Of a stretch of DNA of 64,000 nucleotides, positions 1-11,900 are shown in pieces (position 1 is the first letter of the stretch; the number at the start of each line of letters is the position of its first letter). Position numbers and translations under genes: made by a program. Source of the stretch: Leuctra nigra. Taxonomy: Eukaryota; Arthropoda; Insecta; Plecoptera; Leuctridae. The DNA is taken from contig OW203764.1 in NCBI GenBank assembly GCA_934045905.1, positions 32,653,629-32,717,628 of the forward strand, in the 5' to 3' direction. Below the pieces are notes generated by a model. That model was not told the DNA's origin. It saw only the letters and a program-made list of their open reading frames with translations, and did no database searches.

Positions 1-85
1 AGAATCGGCTGGTAGTGCATTGATTAGTGTGCTGGGCTACAGTAGTAGAGCATGCCGGTTCAAATCTAGCCTCTCAAAATATTTT
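1..85 (+). repeat. tRNA-like repeat fragment, possibly a SINE head
   Basis: The segment around 50-66 reads like an RNA polymerase III B box (GGTTCAAATCT), preceded by tRNA-arm-like sequence and followed by a T-rich stretch at 76-90. No convincing acceptor stem can be folded, and the window edge cuts the 5' side, so a functional tRNA gene is unlikely. It may be a tRNA-derived SINE head. This is a weak call based on one motif. Confidence 0.25.
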
Positions 86-141
86 TGTTTTGTAATTTTC
101 ATAAGTCCAAATTCTGTCCACCCATAGAGTTATCTTTTTAA

Positions 142-559
142 GGTGATACTAGCGCTCGGCCGTTTTAGAAAATTGAGAGAATAAAATTGTTTCATAAGTG
201 AGTGTTACTTTGATAGGATGTTCACATGATCAGTCTGATTGTATATTAGATTAGTAGTACGTTTTCATTTTAACTCCGTGCCTTGTTAATTAGGCGCCGG
301 TTATTCAACAAAACCGCGCAAAACTATGAAGTTTCCGATACAATTGGAGACCAAACCCGTTAACCAATTGATCTCAAATTTTTATCAAGATTAGATAAAG
401 TACAAACTTAGGATTATCACTTGGCACATTTTTCAAATTAAATTTCATATGGCACCCATTGAGACAAGAAAATAGACCATTTTTCACCAAAAATCAACTA
501 CAAAATTATTAGGTACTAATTAATAAAGCAAAAAATTTAAAAAGTACCAAGGGGTAACC
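142..559 (+). mobile_element. TTAA-flanked MITE, copy 1 (3'-truncated)
   Basis: The element begins GGTGATACTAGCGCTCGGCC directly after a TTAA (138-141). It follows the same internal order as the copies at 564 and 10439, then breaks off at the motif GTACCAAGGGGTAACC, where copy 2 begins after a second TTAA (560-563). The rest of copy 1 is not found after copy 2, so it was lost. It has no coding capacity. The TTAA target points to a piggyBac-type transposase, although the GGTG terminus is not the usual piggyBac terminus. Confidence 0.7.
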
Positions 560-563
560 TTAA

Positions 564-1096
564 GGTGATAGACTAGCGCTCGGCCGTTTTAGAAAATTGA
601 GAGAGAAAAATTGTGTCATAAGTGAGTGTAACTTTTACAGGATGTTCACATGATCAGTCTGATTGTTTATTAGTAGCACTTTTAAATTTTTGCTTATTGC
701 ATCGTTAATTAGGCGCTGGTTATTCAACAAAACCGCGCAAAACGATGAAATTTGCGATACGATTGGAGACCAAACCCGTTAACCAATTGATCTCAAATTT
801 TAATCATGATTAGATGAAAGACAAACTTAGGGTTATCCCTTGGCACATTTTTAAAATTTAATTTTATACGGCGCCCAGGGAGACGAGAAAATAGCTAATT
901 TTTCACCAAAAATCCACTAATTATTACTAATTAACAAAACAAAAAATTAAAAATGTACCAAGGGATAACCCTAAGTTTGTCTTTTATCTAATCACGTGGT
1001 TAAAATTTCTTATCATTTTGTAAACCCATTTTGTTTTTAATCGTATCCAAAAAAGTGCCTGCAACAAGCAGCAAAATCGCTCGCGCTTGCACCACC
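564..1096 (+). mobile_element. TTAA-flanked MITE, copy 2 (full length)
   Basis: This 533-bp element is bounded by TTAA at 560-563 and 1097-1100. The left end reads GGTGATAGACTAGCGC and the right end, inverted, reads GGTGGTGCAAGCGCGAGCGA, so the termini are short imperfect inverted repeats. The interior matches the copy at 10439-10967 closely. It sits upstream of the first visible sphingomyelinase exon, probably in that gene's first intron or 5' flank. It is non-autonomous. Confidence 0.8.
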
Positions 1097-1100
1097 TTAA

Positions 1101-1690
1101 GGACTTCCTCCAACATCCACCATTGATGTTTTAAAAAGAACATAGGTAGGTCCAAAAAATAGGTGAAAATAGGTCCTGGGTAGCCTACTGTGGCCTCACT
1201 ACATCCCTGCTCCATCCTATCTCCCAGTTCCACGTTCCACCATTGTACATCCTCCCAATCTCTTCTGTCTCCCTGACTCACTTTTTTACCACCAGTGCCT
1301 CAAATATGTGCCTTTGAGTATTGTTACATTTTCCATTTGCCCTCTGTTGATGCGTACATTCGTTTAGCAAACCAAGATATCTATAAAATTGCACGATATG
1401 TGCAGAAATGAGAGCTTAGATTACATCTTCTGCTGATTTTCCATTTTTAAGTAGTATTGATTTTAAAACATCCTTCATTTTTATGTTCTTTGCCACCAAT
1501 CAATACCATCATGATCACAGTGTTGCTTCCTCATACCTACCTAGGAATATTGAAATATTGACCAGTAGAAAGATAATCTTCATTTGGCCTACCTACTGAA
1601 TACTTTGAGATCACGGTCTTTGGTAAGTTGTTAGTTGTAAGTAATCTATTTCTTAGCTCAGATTATTAAAACGGTCTCCTTTTGTTTTAG
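1101..1690. other. Non-coding, probable SMPD2 intron or 5' flank
   Basis: No exon is recognised here. The start of the sphingomyelinase protein, which should carry the conserved LNCW motif, is not found in any frame. The stretch ends in the acceptor TTTTGTTTTAG used by the exon at 1691. Confidence 0.5.
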
Positions 1691-1864
1691 GGGTATTCCT
1701 GCAATTTCAAAGAATCGAATTGAACGAGTGAATGCAATTGCCAAACATATAGCGTCATCTTCCTATGATATCGTATGCTTGCAAGAAGTTTGGTCCGAAG
1801 ATGATTACATAACAATAAAGGACGAAGCGGTGGAATGCTTGCCACATTCACACTTTTTCTTCAG
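1691..1864 (+). CDS. SMPD2: SMPD2-like exon (first visible)
   Basis: The acceptor is TTTTGTTTTAG before 1691 and the donor is AG|GTATGA after 1864. It enters in phase 2 and leaves with two bases (AG) completed by T of the next exon to give Ser. It encodes the GIPAIS...LQEVWSEDD region with the metal-binding Glu. Confidence 0.9.
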
Positions 1865-2975
1865 GTATGAGAAGCAAATGATAGCTCTCTATGCTGGTCT
1901 TCAGCCAGTAGAGGATTGGGCCCACTAACATAATGTCCTCTTGCAGTGGAGTAATGGGTTCCGGCCTTTGTGTACTGTCTCGGTTTCCAATCGAAGAAGT
2001 TTTCTTCCACCAATGGGCCGTGAATGGCTACGTTCACAAGATCCAACATGGAGATTGGTTCGGTGGTAAAGGTGTTGGTCTGTGTCGAATGAGCCATGGC
2101 AAATATCAAATCAACGTCTACACTGCTCACGTATGTATCTCGACAAGTCTATGAAGTGAGTGTCGCCCGAAGTTCCGTTGCTTGAATGTTGTGTTGTGAT
2201 CTTGCAGCTTCACGCGGAGTACAACCGGAACTGCGACATGTATCGCTCGCACCGAGTCCTCCAGGCGTTCGACACGGCTCAGTTCATCCGCCTGACGTCT
2301 TCCGGCGCCGACCTGGTGGTCCTCGGTGGCGATCTCAACACCGAGCCCGGTGACCTTCCGTACCGCATCATCACGCTCCAGGCCGCGTTGCGAGACTCCG
2401 GTGAATCAGATGAGCGAGGGACCAACGAGTCCGACAGGAACAGCTACTCCGATCCCAAAGCCATCAAGATGAACAGGTCAGGAAAAAGGATCGATTACGT
2501 TCTCTACAAGTCTGGGCCGAGCACGAGCGTTAGTCTTGTTTCCTATACCTTGCCGCTTCCGGAACGAGTTCCACAATGTCCGTTCAGCTACTCGGATCAC
2601 GAGGCAGTTCTATCCTGCCTCAGGATACAGAATACTCCTGAGAAAAGCAACATCGAGGCAACGTCTGTTGATGATGAACGGAAGCTAGCGATCACCGAGG
2701 GCATCGCAGAATGTGACGAAGCTATGTCGCGACTGAAAAAAGATCGATACACTTATTACATGTGTTCCATTATTCTGTTCATGGTGTTGGTCTTGATTTG
2801 CACGATGGCGGAGATTTTCAGCTACAGATTCTTCGACTTGCTGCGGCTCCTCGTAACGATTGCGCTTTGCTTCACGTTGTTCATGGCCACTTTATGGAAT
2901 CTTATTGAAAGAAATGTTGTACGCTCGGCAAAACTTGGCATGGAATTAGCTGCTGCTCATGATATAACAAAGTAA
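1691..2975 (+). CDS. SMPD2: Neutral sphingomyelinase (SMPD2/nSMase1-like), 5' partial
   Basis: This is a Mg2+-dependent phosphodiesterase of the endonuclease/exonuclease/phosphatase fold that cleaves sphingomyelin to ceramide and phosphocholine at intracellular membranes. Three exons (1691-1864, 1947-2130, 2208-2975) join in frame with GT/AG introns of 82 and 77 bp and give about 375 residues; the family is about 420. Visible family signatures are GIPAISKNR and LQEVWSEDD (metal-binding Glu) in the first visible exon, GVMGSGLCVLSR and HGDWFGGKGVGL in the second, and LHAEYNR, GGDLNTEPGD, RIDYVLYK and YSDHEAVLSCL (catalytic His) in the third. Two hydrophobic segments encoded at about 2749-2815 and 2833-2905 match the paired C-terminal membrane helices of nSMase1. 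The first codon fragment must be completed by an upstream exon ending in TG (Trp). That exon should supply roughly 15-18 residues, including the N-terminal catalytic Asn. The family assignment is firm; orthology within the nSMase family is inferred. Confidence 0.93.
1947..2130 (+). CDS. SMPD2: SMPD2-like exon (second visible)
   Basis: The acceptor is CCTCTTGCAG and the donor is CAC|GTATGT. It encodes MGSGLCVLSRFPIEE through VYTAH, including the conserved HGDWF motif. It ends on a codon boundary. Confidence 0.92.
2208..2975 (+). CDS. SMPD2: SMPD2-like last coding exon
   Basis: The acceptor is ATCTTGCAG before 2208 and the stop is TAA at 2973-2975. It encodes 255 residues: LHAEYNR, the GDLN active-site motif (2331-2339), RIDYVLYK, SDHEA (His codon 2598-2600), then two membrane helices and a short cytosolic tail. 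GC content is clearly higher than in the surrounding DNA over the catalytic part. Confidence 0.93.
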   Translation, partial: LHAEYNRNCDMYRSHRVLQAFDTAQFIRLTSSGADLVVLGGDLNTEPGDLPYRIITLQAALRDSGESDERGTNESDRNSYSDPKAIKMNRSGKRIDYVLYKSGPSTSVSLVSYTLPLPERVPQCPFSYSDHEAVLSCLRIQNTPEKSNIEATSVDDERKLAITEGIAECDEAMSRLKKDRYTYYMCSIILFMVLVLICTMAEIFSYRFFDLLRLLVTIALCFTLFMATLWNLIERNVVRSAKLGMELAAAHDITK

Positions 2976-3520
2976 TATCAGACGTAATTCCCTTCCGTCC
3001 CTTTTAGATTAGGTATACCTATTTGACTTGCTCAATCCTTATAATGTGTACTTTTACTTAAATCTTTGAAAGTTGCTCCATTTATTGATAGTTGCTCACA
3101 AACAGCTCTCTGTGGGACCATACAAATTGATATATCGAAAAGATAAACATTCCCTACATCATGATCAAACTTTCAGAGGGTTGAACAAAATATACCTAAC
3201 TAGCATTATTTTGTTTGTGCATATGTAAAGCACGATAATTATTGATTCCAAATGTAACGGCACGAAGATCCAACAAATAACAAAGAAGCTTTTTTATGAA
3301 GTTTCCTTTTCTTTAAAGCGCATTGCAATGCAATGATTATCTTTTATGTAGGTATGTAGGGTCAGCGTCAAAAGAAGCCGGCCAAATCCCCATGTTGGTA
3401 TACGGGAAACCGGCATAGGAACTATTGGAAGTGGGTGTACTTGAAAACTGTCGTCTACTATGGTCATTGCGTACCCTTTCTGTTATTTTGTATTTAAATG
3501 TTCGACCATTGGTTTACTAA

Positions 3521-3526
3521 AATAAA
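3521..3526 (+). terminator. Possible SMPD2 polyadenylation signal
   Basis: An AATAAA hexamer lies 546 bp past the SMPD2 stop codon. No earlier canonical signal was seen between the stop codon and this point. Use of this site is inferred. Confidence 0.35.
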
Positions 3527-3768
3527 TTAGTTAGGGCTATTTACTTGACAAAATAATGAACAGTGTCAATTTCTGCCGCTGTGTTTCGATCCATGTACTT
3601 TGATGCGATTATAATAACTTGCCGCTATTTTCACCCGTTTCTGTTTCCGGTTCTCTTTAATTGAGGAAGTGAAATCTATGAACTTAAACTATTTCATTGG
3701 CCATTTAAAATATCAAATATACTCTACACAGTTCATTTTTATAAAATATAAAATTCGTCTAAAAGGTA

Positions 3769-3911
3769 CAGCTCGACGCGTCGAAACGCCGACCTTGAAA
3801 GATGAGCATGGTTTATCTTTAAAGGTCACCGCTTCGGCGTTTCAGAGCTGAGCCACCTGATTGGCTAGCGTCGAAGCGTCAGTGCGCACGAGCGCTTGTG
3901 TTGCCGAGCTG
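3769..3911. mobile_element. Small TA-flanked hairpin MITE
   Basis: A 143-bp unit begins CAGCTCG and ends CGAGCTG, with TA on each side (3767-3768, 3912-3913). Its left half folds as an imperfect hairpin, with CGAAACGCCGACCTT opposite AAGGTCACCGCTTCGGCG. The TA flanks suggest a Tc1/mariner-type target. It is GC-rich against an AT-rich background. The call rests on termini and folding; no second copy was seen in the window. Confidence 0.4.
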
Positions 3912-5750
3912 TAAACGTAGCTTTATTATTATAGAAAAACTTCACGTGGAAGGTAAAATATTTGGTTTGGGTTCATCTCTACATTAACCTTAACATCTCA
4001 CTTTTCTTATGTGGTACTACAAGGAGATTCTGTTACCAAATTACTATCGTATTGATGATTTATTTAAGGTTGTTTTATTTTACATTTTATATAAACAAAC
4101 ATGAACAGCCAGGTTCGTTTACCAAATTATAAAACTGATAGCTATATTTAAGAATTGTTAAGTTTATTTAAATGTACATACATACATATTATGTAACGCA
4201 CAAACATTGAAGTCTTATAAGGTAGCTTATTATATGTATTATATATAATATTACATAACAATATTATATGTATCGATCCTTCCAAATATTTAAAAATATG
4301 TTACCACCTACACAATATGTTTCACTATTAGTAGGTACTACAATTTTATATTATAAATTCTTTAAATATACTTTGTTCATTAAATACTTTACATTGAGTC
4401 TTGGGCATAAAAATCTTTTCAATCGCAGCTCCGCAATATCATTCACTTGAACACAATATCTCGGGCTGAGATGAATCATCCCATCCCAACTTCCACTGGT
4501 GACCACGTGTACCCAAACCTCTTTAGTAGGTACCTTCGTTATGCCAGAAGGATCCATTAGCTTTGCCTTCGCAGTCAATGTGTACGAACGAGATCATTTG
4601 AACTGACCAGAAAAGAAAATGTGGAGAATATATTTTTGGGGGGTCATAAAGGACTAGAAAATAAAATACCTACTGAAGAGGTTAGTACGTACTTGTCAAG
4701 CTGCTAGGATGGGTCATCAACATCACAGATCCTACGTAAACATCTACATAATGTGTGACATTCATCAATCATTGGTCTTGACTTTTCGCCCAAATCCGAA
4801 ACGGAAGTTGCCAACCTTTCATGGCTGGGCGAAAATGATGGGAATATTTATATTCTTTTCAAGCGTCCACACTGCACATTCTTGCGACATTTGAAAATCA
4901 TTCAGGTCATCATTCATTCTAGCCTCTAGGTGTAGTCGCTCGAAATTAATAAAAATATTCCTTTTCTTTCCGTACAGCCAAACATCGGATGGCAAACACC
5001 GAGAATGAGGGCTATAGCTCTGTAATGATGCTAGATCATTTATATGTGTACTATACTATTAATACTACGGCACAAATAGTAAATGTAATACCACCACACA
5101 CATTTCAATTAAAAACAAGGCTCAACTCAAGTCAAAATAATTAAGTAAACAAAATACTTTCCATTCAATTAAGAAATTCACAAAATACTTCCAGAACGAT
5201 ATGTTCTTTTCTTCAGAGTGTGCTCCATCTATGTGAATTTTGATGTATTGGCAGCCGTTACTTGGCAACTTCAGGTAAAGAATAACCTGAAGATGGCAGC
5301 ACTTGTCACCGAAAAAATGAACAAATCGTCTGACCGAGGCTCTCAGTCAACATAACTCCAGTAATAAAATTATAAAATATATTAAAAATATTGATATTTC
5401 TTAATGATATTGACACCTAACTCAGACTAGGTGGGTATGCATATCAGATTGTTAAAAGTGCGACGAAGAAGTACGTGGAACTGCATATAATGTATGCATT
5501 ACACTGCACGTCTCTCCTACTGTGTATAAAATAACAAACCCATTCCTTTTCGTCATTGCATAAATTACATCATAGTTGCAGTATAGTGAAGAGCACCGAA
5601 CAAAAAGTAGAGACAATAGTTACACATTTCTAGCAAACTCCTGAAGAAGATGCATATAATAATAAGAGAAATATCACAATATTATTAGCCTTACACCTAC
5701 ATGGTGATAGTGAAGTGATGAATTTACGCTCGCACGAACACGAAATACCT

Positions 5751-5971
5751 CTAGGCCTGGGGGTGTGTGAGACTAGCCTCAGAAGCGAAGTCAATCAACA
5801 TCGGATCGTCTTCTTTAGTGGAGTCATACTCGCCTAGGAAGCCTTCCTCTCCGAGGCGTGCGGGCGCGCTGGCGGGGAACTCCGACGGAACCAACAGCCG
5901 ACTGCTCTCCGACACGCTTCCGCTCACCGTGCGGTACACGCCGCGGCCTCGGATGTGCCGGCTTAGGGAGC
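5751..5971 (-). CDS. TMEM184C: TMEM184C last exon
   Basis: The acceptor is TTCTACTTCCAG and the stop TAG is at 5751-5753. It encodes the cytosolic tail, including a Ser-rich stretch and the acidic end TKEDDPMLIDF. Tail sequence is weakly conserved in the family. The in-frame splice and clean stop support it. Confidence 0.85.
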
Positions 5972-8900
5972 CTGGAAGTAGAAGCGGCTATTAGCTACGT
6001 CAACTCAAACCCCTCTCCCCTATGTCACACCTCGCTTCTCACATAATCAGTCGCCTTCCCCCCAATAATTACATGTGACATATCTATTGATCCACATTTT
6101 TTTAAATTTTTACTGTTTAAAAAACAGTAAACACACATTAATTTTGATTTCTTCCCACAAGAATTTTAATTCACAAATCGTGTTCAAAAATCCCCCCTCC
6201 CATGTAGGTAATTATATGGACACCCCTTAATGCCAGCATGGAGAATTTTCAGATGAATTTCTGAGTTGCAAGTAAATTTTGTGTGTGTAGGCTTTGCTTA
6301 TTAATTTTAAAATGGTACCTTAATTATATGAGATCACATGTCAAAACTGCTTGTCCAGAGATTAGGAAAACAGTTCGAACATGCATTGCTTCTGGCATAA
6401 AAATTTATTTTAAAAATCGATTACATTTTATGACTCATTTGTCCATGGACTTTGAAAATAAGTCGCTTATCAAACTTAAAATGCAAAGATCGAAAGGTCG
6501 ATTCCTGCCCTGCTGCTGACGACCTTCAACACATACCGGCAAGAATTACAATTCAATCTTCATTAAAGTGAAAGAGGCATTTTGAAAATATTAAATTATT
6601 TGAGAACAGGTTATGGTAACTTTCACCATGGCACTTTCCCCATTCAAACCTTTTTATTTTGTCGGCACCGTCGAGGTTACACCAATCAACCCATCGATCT
6701 GAATTTTTGCCACACACCAATTGCCCTTCAAGCACAGACGTGCAAAGATTTTTTTGCAAATATTTTTGATTGGTTGAAATTAATTATTTGATGTTCAGTT
6801 GAAATTTTGAAATGTAATCAAGTCCAATCTAGTTGCATCCTATTTTTAAATATATAAGTATTACTCAATCTGGATGAACCCCGGTATCAGCCCCAGTCAC
6901 CCATGATGACGACGTACCTGACACGACGCCCAGATGCTCCTTGAGGTCGCGCTGCACGTCCGAGACGTCCCACATGGCCTGGAACGCCTCGCAGCACGAC
7001 TGCGTGCCCATGACGTCCACGTACGGCCGGTAGCTGAAGCTGTAGTGGTGCACGACGGCGGCGAGGAACATCTCGATGCAGATGAGAAAGTCCTGCAGCC
7101 GCGACGACAGGTTCTTCATGTCCGGCTCCGACGCGCCGAACACCGAGCCGATCACGCCGGTGTACACCAGGATGGCGATCAGCACGCCTTGGCTGAGAAC
7201 AACGAGAGCAAGGGATACTGTGGCTCGCGCACTTTAAGACAAACTAATCTTGTATCATCATTTACATTCAAATATTATGGATTATGGATCCATATAATAG
7301 TATATAAATACCATATAATATCCCATATAATACCATATAATAGATAAGAGTTATGGATTTTAACTTTAAAGATTATTTTGTTGTCTAAAGGCCCATGCAC
7401 AATTGACATAACCCGCAGCCGCAACCCGCAACCGCAACACGCAACCCGTATCACTATCTGTTCACAATTGACATAACCAAGACGTTACGGACCAAAGAAA
7501 CCAAAGCATATAGAGTGAAAAAATATGACGCACACATCACGGCATCATTGTTCGCAAGGCACGGCTTCCTCTTCGTCAGACATAAATAAACAAGACAAGA
7601 ACGAAAAATCCAGGAAAAATAATGACAACACAGTTTTGACGGCTGGGTTAGGTTATGCTGTTGTAAGTAGAAGCTAGTTTGACTTTGATTTTAACCTGTG
7701 ATATTTGTCTGTTTCCGTTTCCGGTTTTGTTATCTCATTCTGATTGGCTGCCCGTCAGAATGTGGGCGTGGTCTGACGTAGCTTACGTAAAATTGTTGAA
7801 TCTTGGTCAAGTCTTGCGGGCTACGGGCTACGGCTGCGGGTTGCGTGTTGCGGGTATGTCGATTGTGCGCGGGTGCATTGGTATGCATTGTTTCAACTTT
7901 TCACGCAGTTGCGCTTACGGGTTGCGGCTGCGGGTTATGTCAATTGTGCATGGGCCTTAACTTGCTCTACTGAACAGTAAATGCACTTGCACTTCAATCA
8001 CTCAGGTCAGGGACGGCCCAGGAATTTTTGATATGGTGGGCAGTGAGCGGCAGGCAATTATTTAGGGTTGACACATAATTTTTCCACTGAAAGTATAGCT
8101 GTTTGGTTGAAAGAAAGCCATGTCCCGCAGGGCGTTTTTCGGATTTTAAAATCAATACAAACGAATTTGGGACGCTGAAAATACTACTTTTGGGGTAAAA
8201 TATGATTGAAATATCACATAAAAACGGGGTGGATTGTAAAGTTACCAAATAAAGGTTTAGATCTACCTACAGTCTACAGCTTGAATGCAGTGTAATTTTA
8301 AAAAAATCATTCAACCTGTGCTTTGATACATATTTAAAAATTATAATCAAAAATTCAAATTCAAAGACAATTTAATAAAAGTTGACTTGATTATTTTGGG
8401 TAAGCAGAGGGTGGGCAGTAGGCAATTTTAAGTGGGCGCGCGCCCAACCCCTGGCACCAGCCCTGCGATCACTTGCAAATGATTTTCTTTTTCTCAAGTG
8501 TTGATTTTGGCTGTTAATAAGCTGTAAATATGCAGATGTAGATGTTATTTTCAATTGATTGATTGGACCATGTTATGCTTCTATTTGGCATAAATGTTTC
8601 CTGTGTATAATGGAGGTTCGGTTCGAGCTGTTGCACATAACATTGTGCATTCATCTTCGCAACTCACCGACCGTTTTCCTATAGTAAATTGTCACAACAT
8701 GCAATCATTTGCCTGCATCATTCTCACGCAACTTACAAGAACGAGAAGAACACAACGGCCTTGATGCACAGGAACTTGGGTATCGGCCTCATGGGGTGCA
8801 GTCGCTCTCGGTTGGCTCGGTAGAAGAACACCAGGCAGTACATCGCGACGAACTGCGAGAAGTTGTTGAACGCGATCATGTACGGGAACGCGGAGTCCGC

Positions 8901-11900
8901 ACGGAACTCGCCCTCCATGTAGACGCCGTTTAGTTCACACACGCTGAAGACAAACGTGCACTTTTATTTATTGCTTTATTTCACTCGATAGGTATAAACG
9001 AGAAACAACTCATTATTCATACATTCAATTATGTACCTAGATAAAAATAATTATTGAGCGAGCATCACTACAGGACTTATGGCACTTTCTCTGTGTGTTT
9101 GTATTTTTGTTTGTTTTTGTTTTTGTAGGCTATGCCCAGGCTTAACCGTTCAACTGATTGGACTTACATTTTGTATACACAATTAATATCATATGAGATT
9201 ATGTTCAAGAAAAGATTGATAGATGGAGCCAGATGACTGAAGAATACGGTATGCGAATAAGTCAGGAAAAGAGTGAGACACTAGTAATGGAGAGGAAGGC
9301 AACAAGAAATGTGAAGATCAGGCTACGGGGCTTGGAACTGGCGGAGAGAGGAGAATTTAAGTATCTGGGGAGCTGGCTAACTAAGGATGGAAAAATAGGA
9401 AGAGAGATAACATCAAGAGTACAACAGGCTAACACATTTTTCCAGTTAGTCAGGAAACTTCTTTGGAATGAGCAGTTCCCCCAGAAATGCAAGATACTCC
9501 TTTTCAAAAGCTATTTCCTGCCAATACTCACCTACGGTTCCGTAACGTGGGCGATTGGAGGAAAGGAGGAGAGCCAGTTGCAGGCAGCAGAAATGAAGTT
9601 TTTACGAAGCATACAAGGAGTAACTAAGATGGACAAGATCAGGAGTGAAAAGATTAGAGGAGACTTGAAGGAAGAGAGGTTGGCATTTAAAATGGGGAGA
9701 GAGCGGCTACGGTGGTTTGGCCACATGAAGAGAATGCAGAGGGAGAGAATACCGCGTCGGGAGTTCGAAGCTGCGAGAAGTGATAAAAGGAGAGTGGGAA
9801 GACCGAGGGAAAAGTGGAGAGAGCTGGTAGCAGAAGATGTACAAGAGAGACTGGAGAAGTGGGAAGAAGTGGAAGAAGGAAGGTGGTGGGAAGACAGGAA
9901 GAAGTGGAAAAAACTGGTAGAGAAGAAGAACGAAGAGGAAGAGCCAAGCCTGGCCAGCTAGCTTAGGAGTCCGGGCCCTAGTAAATGGTGGCCTCGCCAC
10001 CCCCCGACCCAACTCTTGGAACCGGGAGGAAGATTATTATTGAGCGAGCGTAGCGAGCGTCACCACGGTACTCTTATGGCACTTTCTCTGTGTGTTTGTT
10101 TGTTTGTTTGTTTTTTTTTTTTTTTTTTTTTTTTTTGTGGTCACAGCCCAGGTCTAACCGCTCAAGCAATCGATCTGAAATTTTGTACACATACTAACGT
10201 ACTCTATGCGGTCCCTGGGATCGTTTTTGAACGGGCTCTCGTGATTGGTTCAAATTTTAAAAAAATTATCTTTCGATTGGTTACTTCGATCAATTTGAAA
10301 TTTAGCAAAAACATTGCAACCAACATTGTACCCAATCATAAAAAGTTTCAGCTAAATCCTCCTATTGGTTCAAATTTAAAACCATTTTTCATGTGATTTT
10401 TGACATTTAAACTAGAACCGTATGACCGATCAACTTAAGGTGATACTAGCGCTCGGCCGTTTTAGAAAATTGAGAGAGAAAAATTGTTTCATAAGTGAGT
10501 GTAACTTTTACAGTATGTTCACATGATCAGTCTGATTGTATATTAGTAGCCCTTTTTAATTTTTGCTTATTGCATCGTTAATTAGGCGCCGGTTATTCAA
10601 CAAAACCGCGTAAAACGATGAAATTTGCGATACGATTGGAGACCAAACCCGTAAACCAATTGATCTCAAATTTTAATCATGATTAGATGAAAGACAAACT
10701 TAGGGTTATCCCTTGGCACATTTTTTAAATTTTGTTTTATACGGCGCCCAGGGAGACGAGAAAATAGCTAATTTTTCACCAAAAATACACTAATTATTAC
10801 TAATTAACGAAACAAAAAATTAAAAATGTACCAAGGGATAACCCTAAGTATGTCTTTTATCTAATCACGATTAAAATTTCAAATAATTTGGTCTACCCAT
10901 TTCGTCTCCAATCGTATCGCAAAAAGTGTCTACAAAAAGCAGCAAAATCGCTCGCGCTTGCAGCACCTTAAAACTTCGCGTGGTCATTGGTACCAACATT
11001 TTAGATATTTTTGCCAATTTTCAGTCTAATCTGTCGTTATTTTCAAAAGTTTTGTCATTTTTAGGTCATTTTATTCCGAAAAATGTATACTAAATTGTCA
11101 TCCCTGCCTTCTTTAAGCTTCTGTTCCAAGGCAAGGCCTGTAGAGCAGCCAAGCTATTCACAATGAACAGTAAAATGAAAGCATTTTTGAGCTAGCGCAT
11201 GAAATCGGATGCAGGACGAAGGCCAAATCCTCTACTTGGTTTAAGTTTAAATAATGTCTTCTGATTGGTCGACAATAAAAATGTTCACATTAAGTTCAAA
11301 TTTTGCATGGTGATCAAGACCAACTTAATATTAAATTTGACATATTATTGTAAGCCCAATCAAAGTATTAATTGTAATTTTACGAGTTTAGTATGGGATG
11401 TCACAAGAGATTTCTCGAGAAGGTATGTAGGTAAGACTTCACGACACAATGGATCTGTTATTCATCCAGAGTATTATGGAGATTGAAAAATTGCAGAGAA
11501 AATCGTCTTGTGCCGTGTCGTGCATCGTTACTATGGGGATGTTGCATGTTCTGTGCTCGCTCATCAACGCGTTACACTGAGCGTTTTCCTAGTTATTATG
11601 AGATTAAGCGATTTTTGTAATTTTTTGAAAATTAAAGATAGAACCGTTAAATTATTGATCAACTTAAAACTTTGCATAATCATTGGGACCATCATTATAT
11701 GCATTTTTGACAATTTTCAGTCTAATCAGTTGTTAAATCCAAAAATTATTGAGCGAGCGTCACCACGGTACTCTTACGACACTTTCTCTGTGTGTTTTTT
11801 TTGTGTATTTTTTTTTTGTGGTCACACCCCAGGTCAAACCGCTCAAGCAATCAATCTGAAATTTTGTACACATACTAACATACTCTATGCGGTCCCTGGG

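Larger units (their letters stand above)
2976..5750. other. Intergenic region between convergent genes
   Basis: This holds the presumed 3' UTRs of SMPD2 (+) and TMEM184C (-), a small hairpin MITE at 3769-3911, and AT-rich sequence. No further gene or structured element is supported. Short ORFs at 4268-4578 and 4709-4894 show no domain or splice support. Confidence 0.5.

Noticed and set aside
7391..7960. GC-rich tandem repeat locus
   Set aside because: The GCGGGTTGCG reiterations are inside a MITE bounded by TAA duplications and long inverted ends.
9233..9961. A host 'craniofacial development protein'-like gene
   Set aside because: The motifs are those of a non-LTR reverse transcriptase C-terminus, and the frame is 5'-truncated without a catalytic core.
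10016..10396. 126-codon ORF overlapping family A
   Set aside because: Runs through a poly(T) tract giving a Phe run; similar ORFs in other copies are not conserved in frame.
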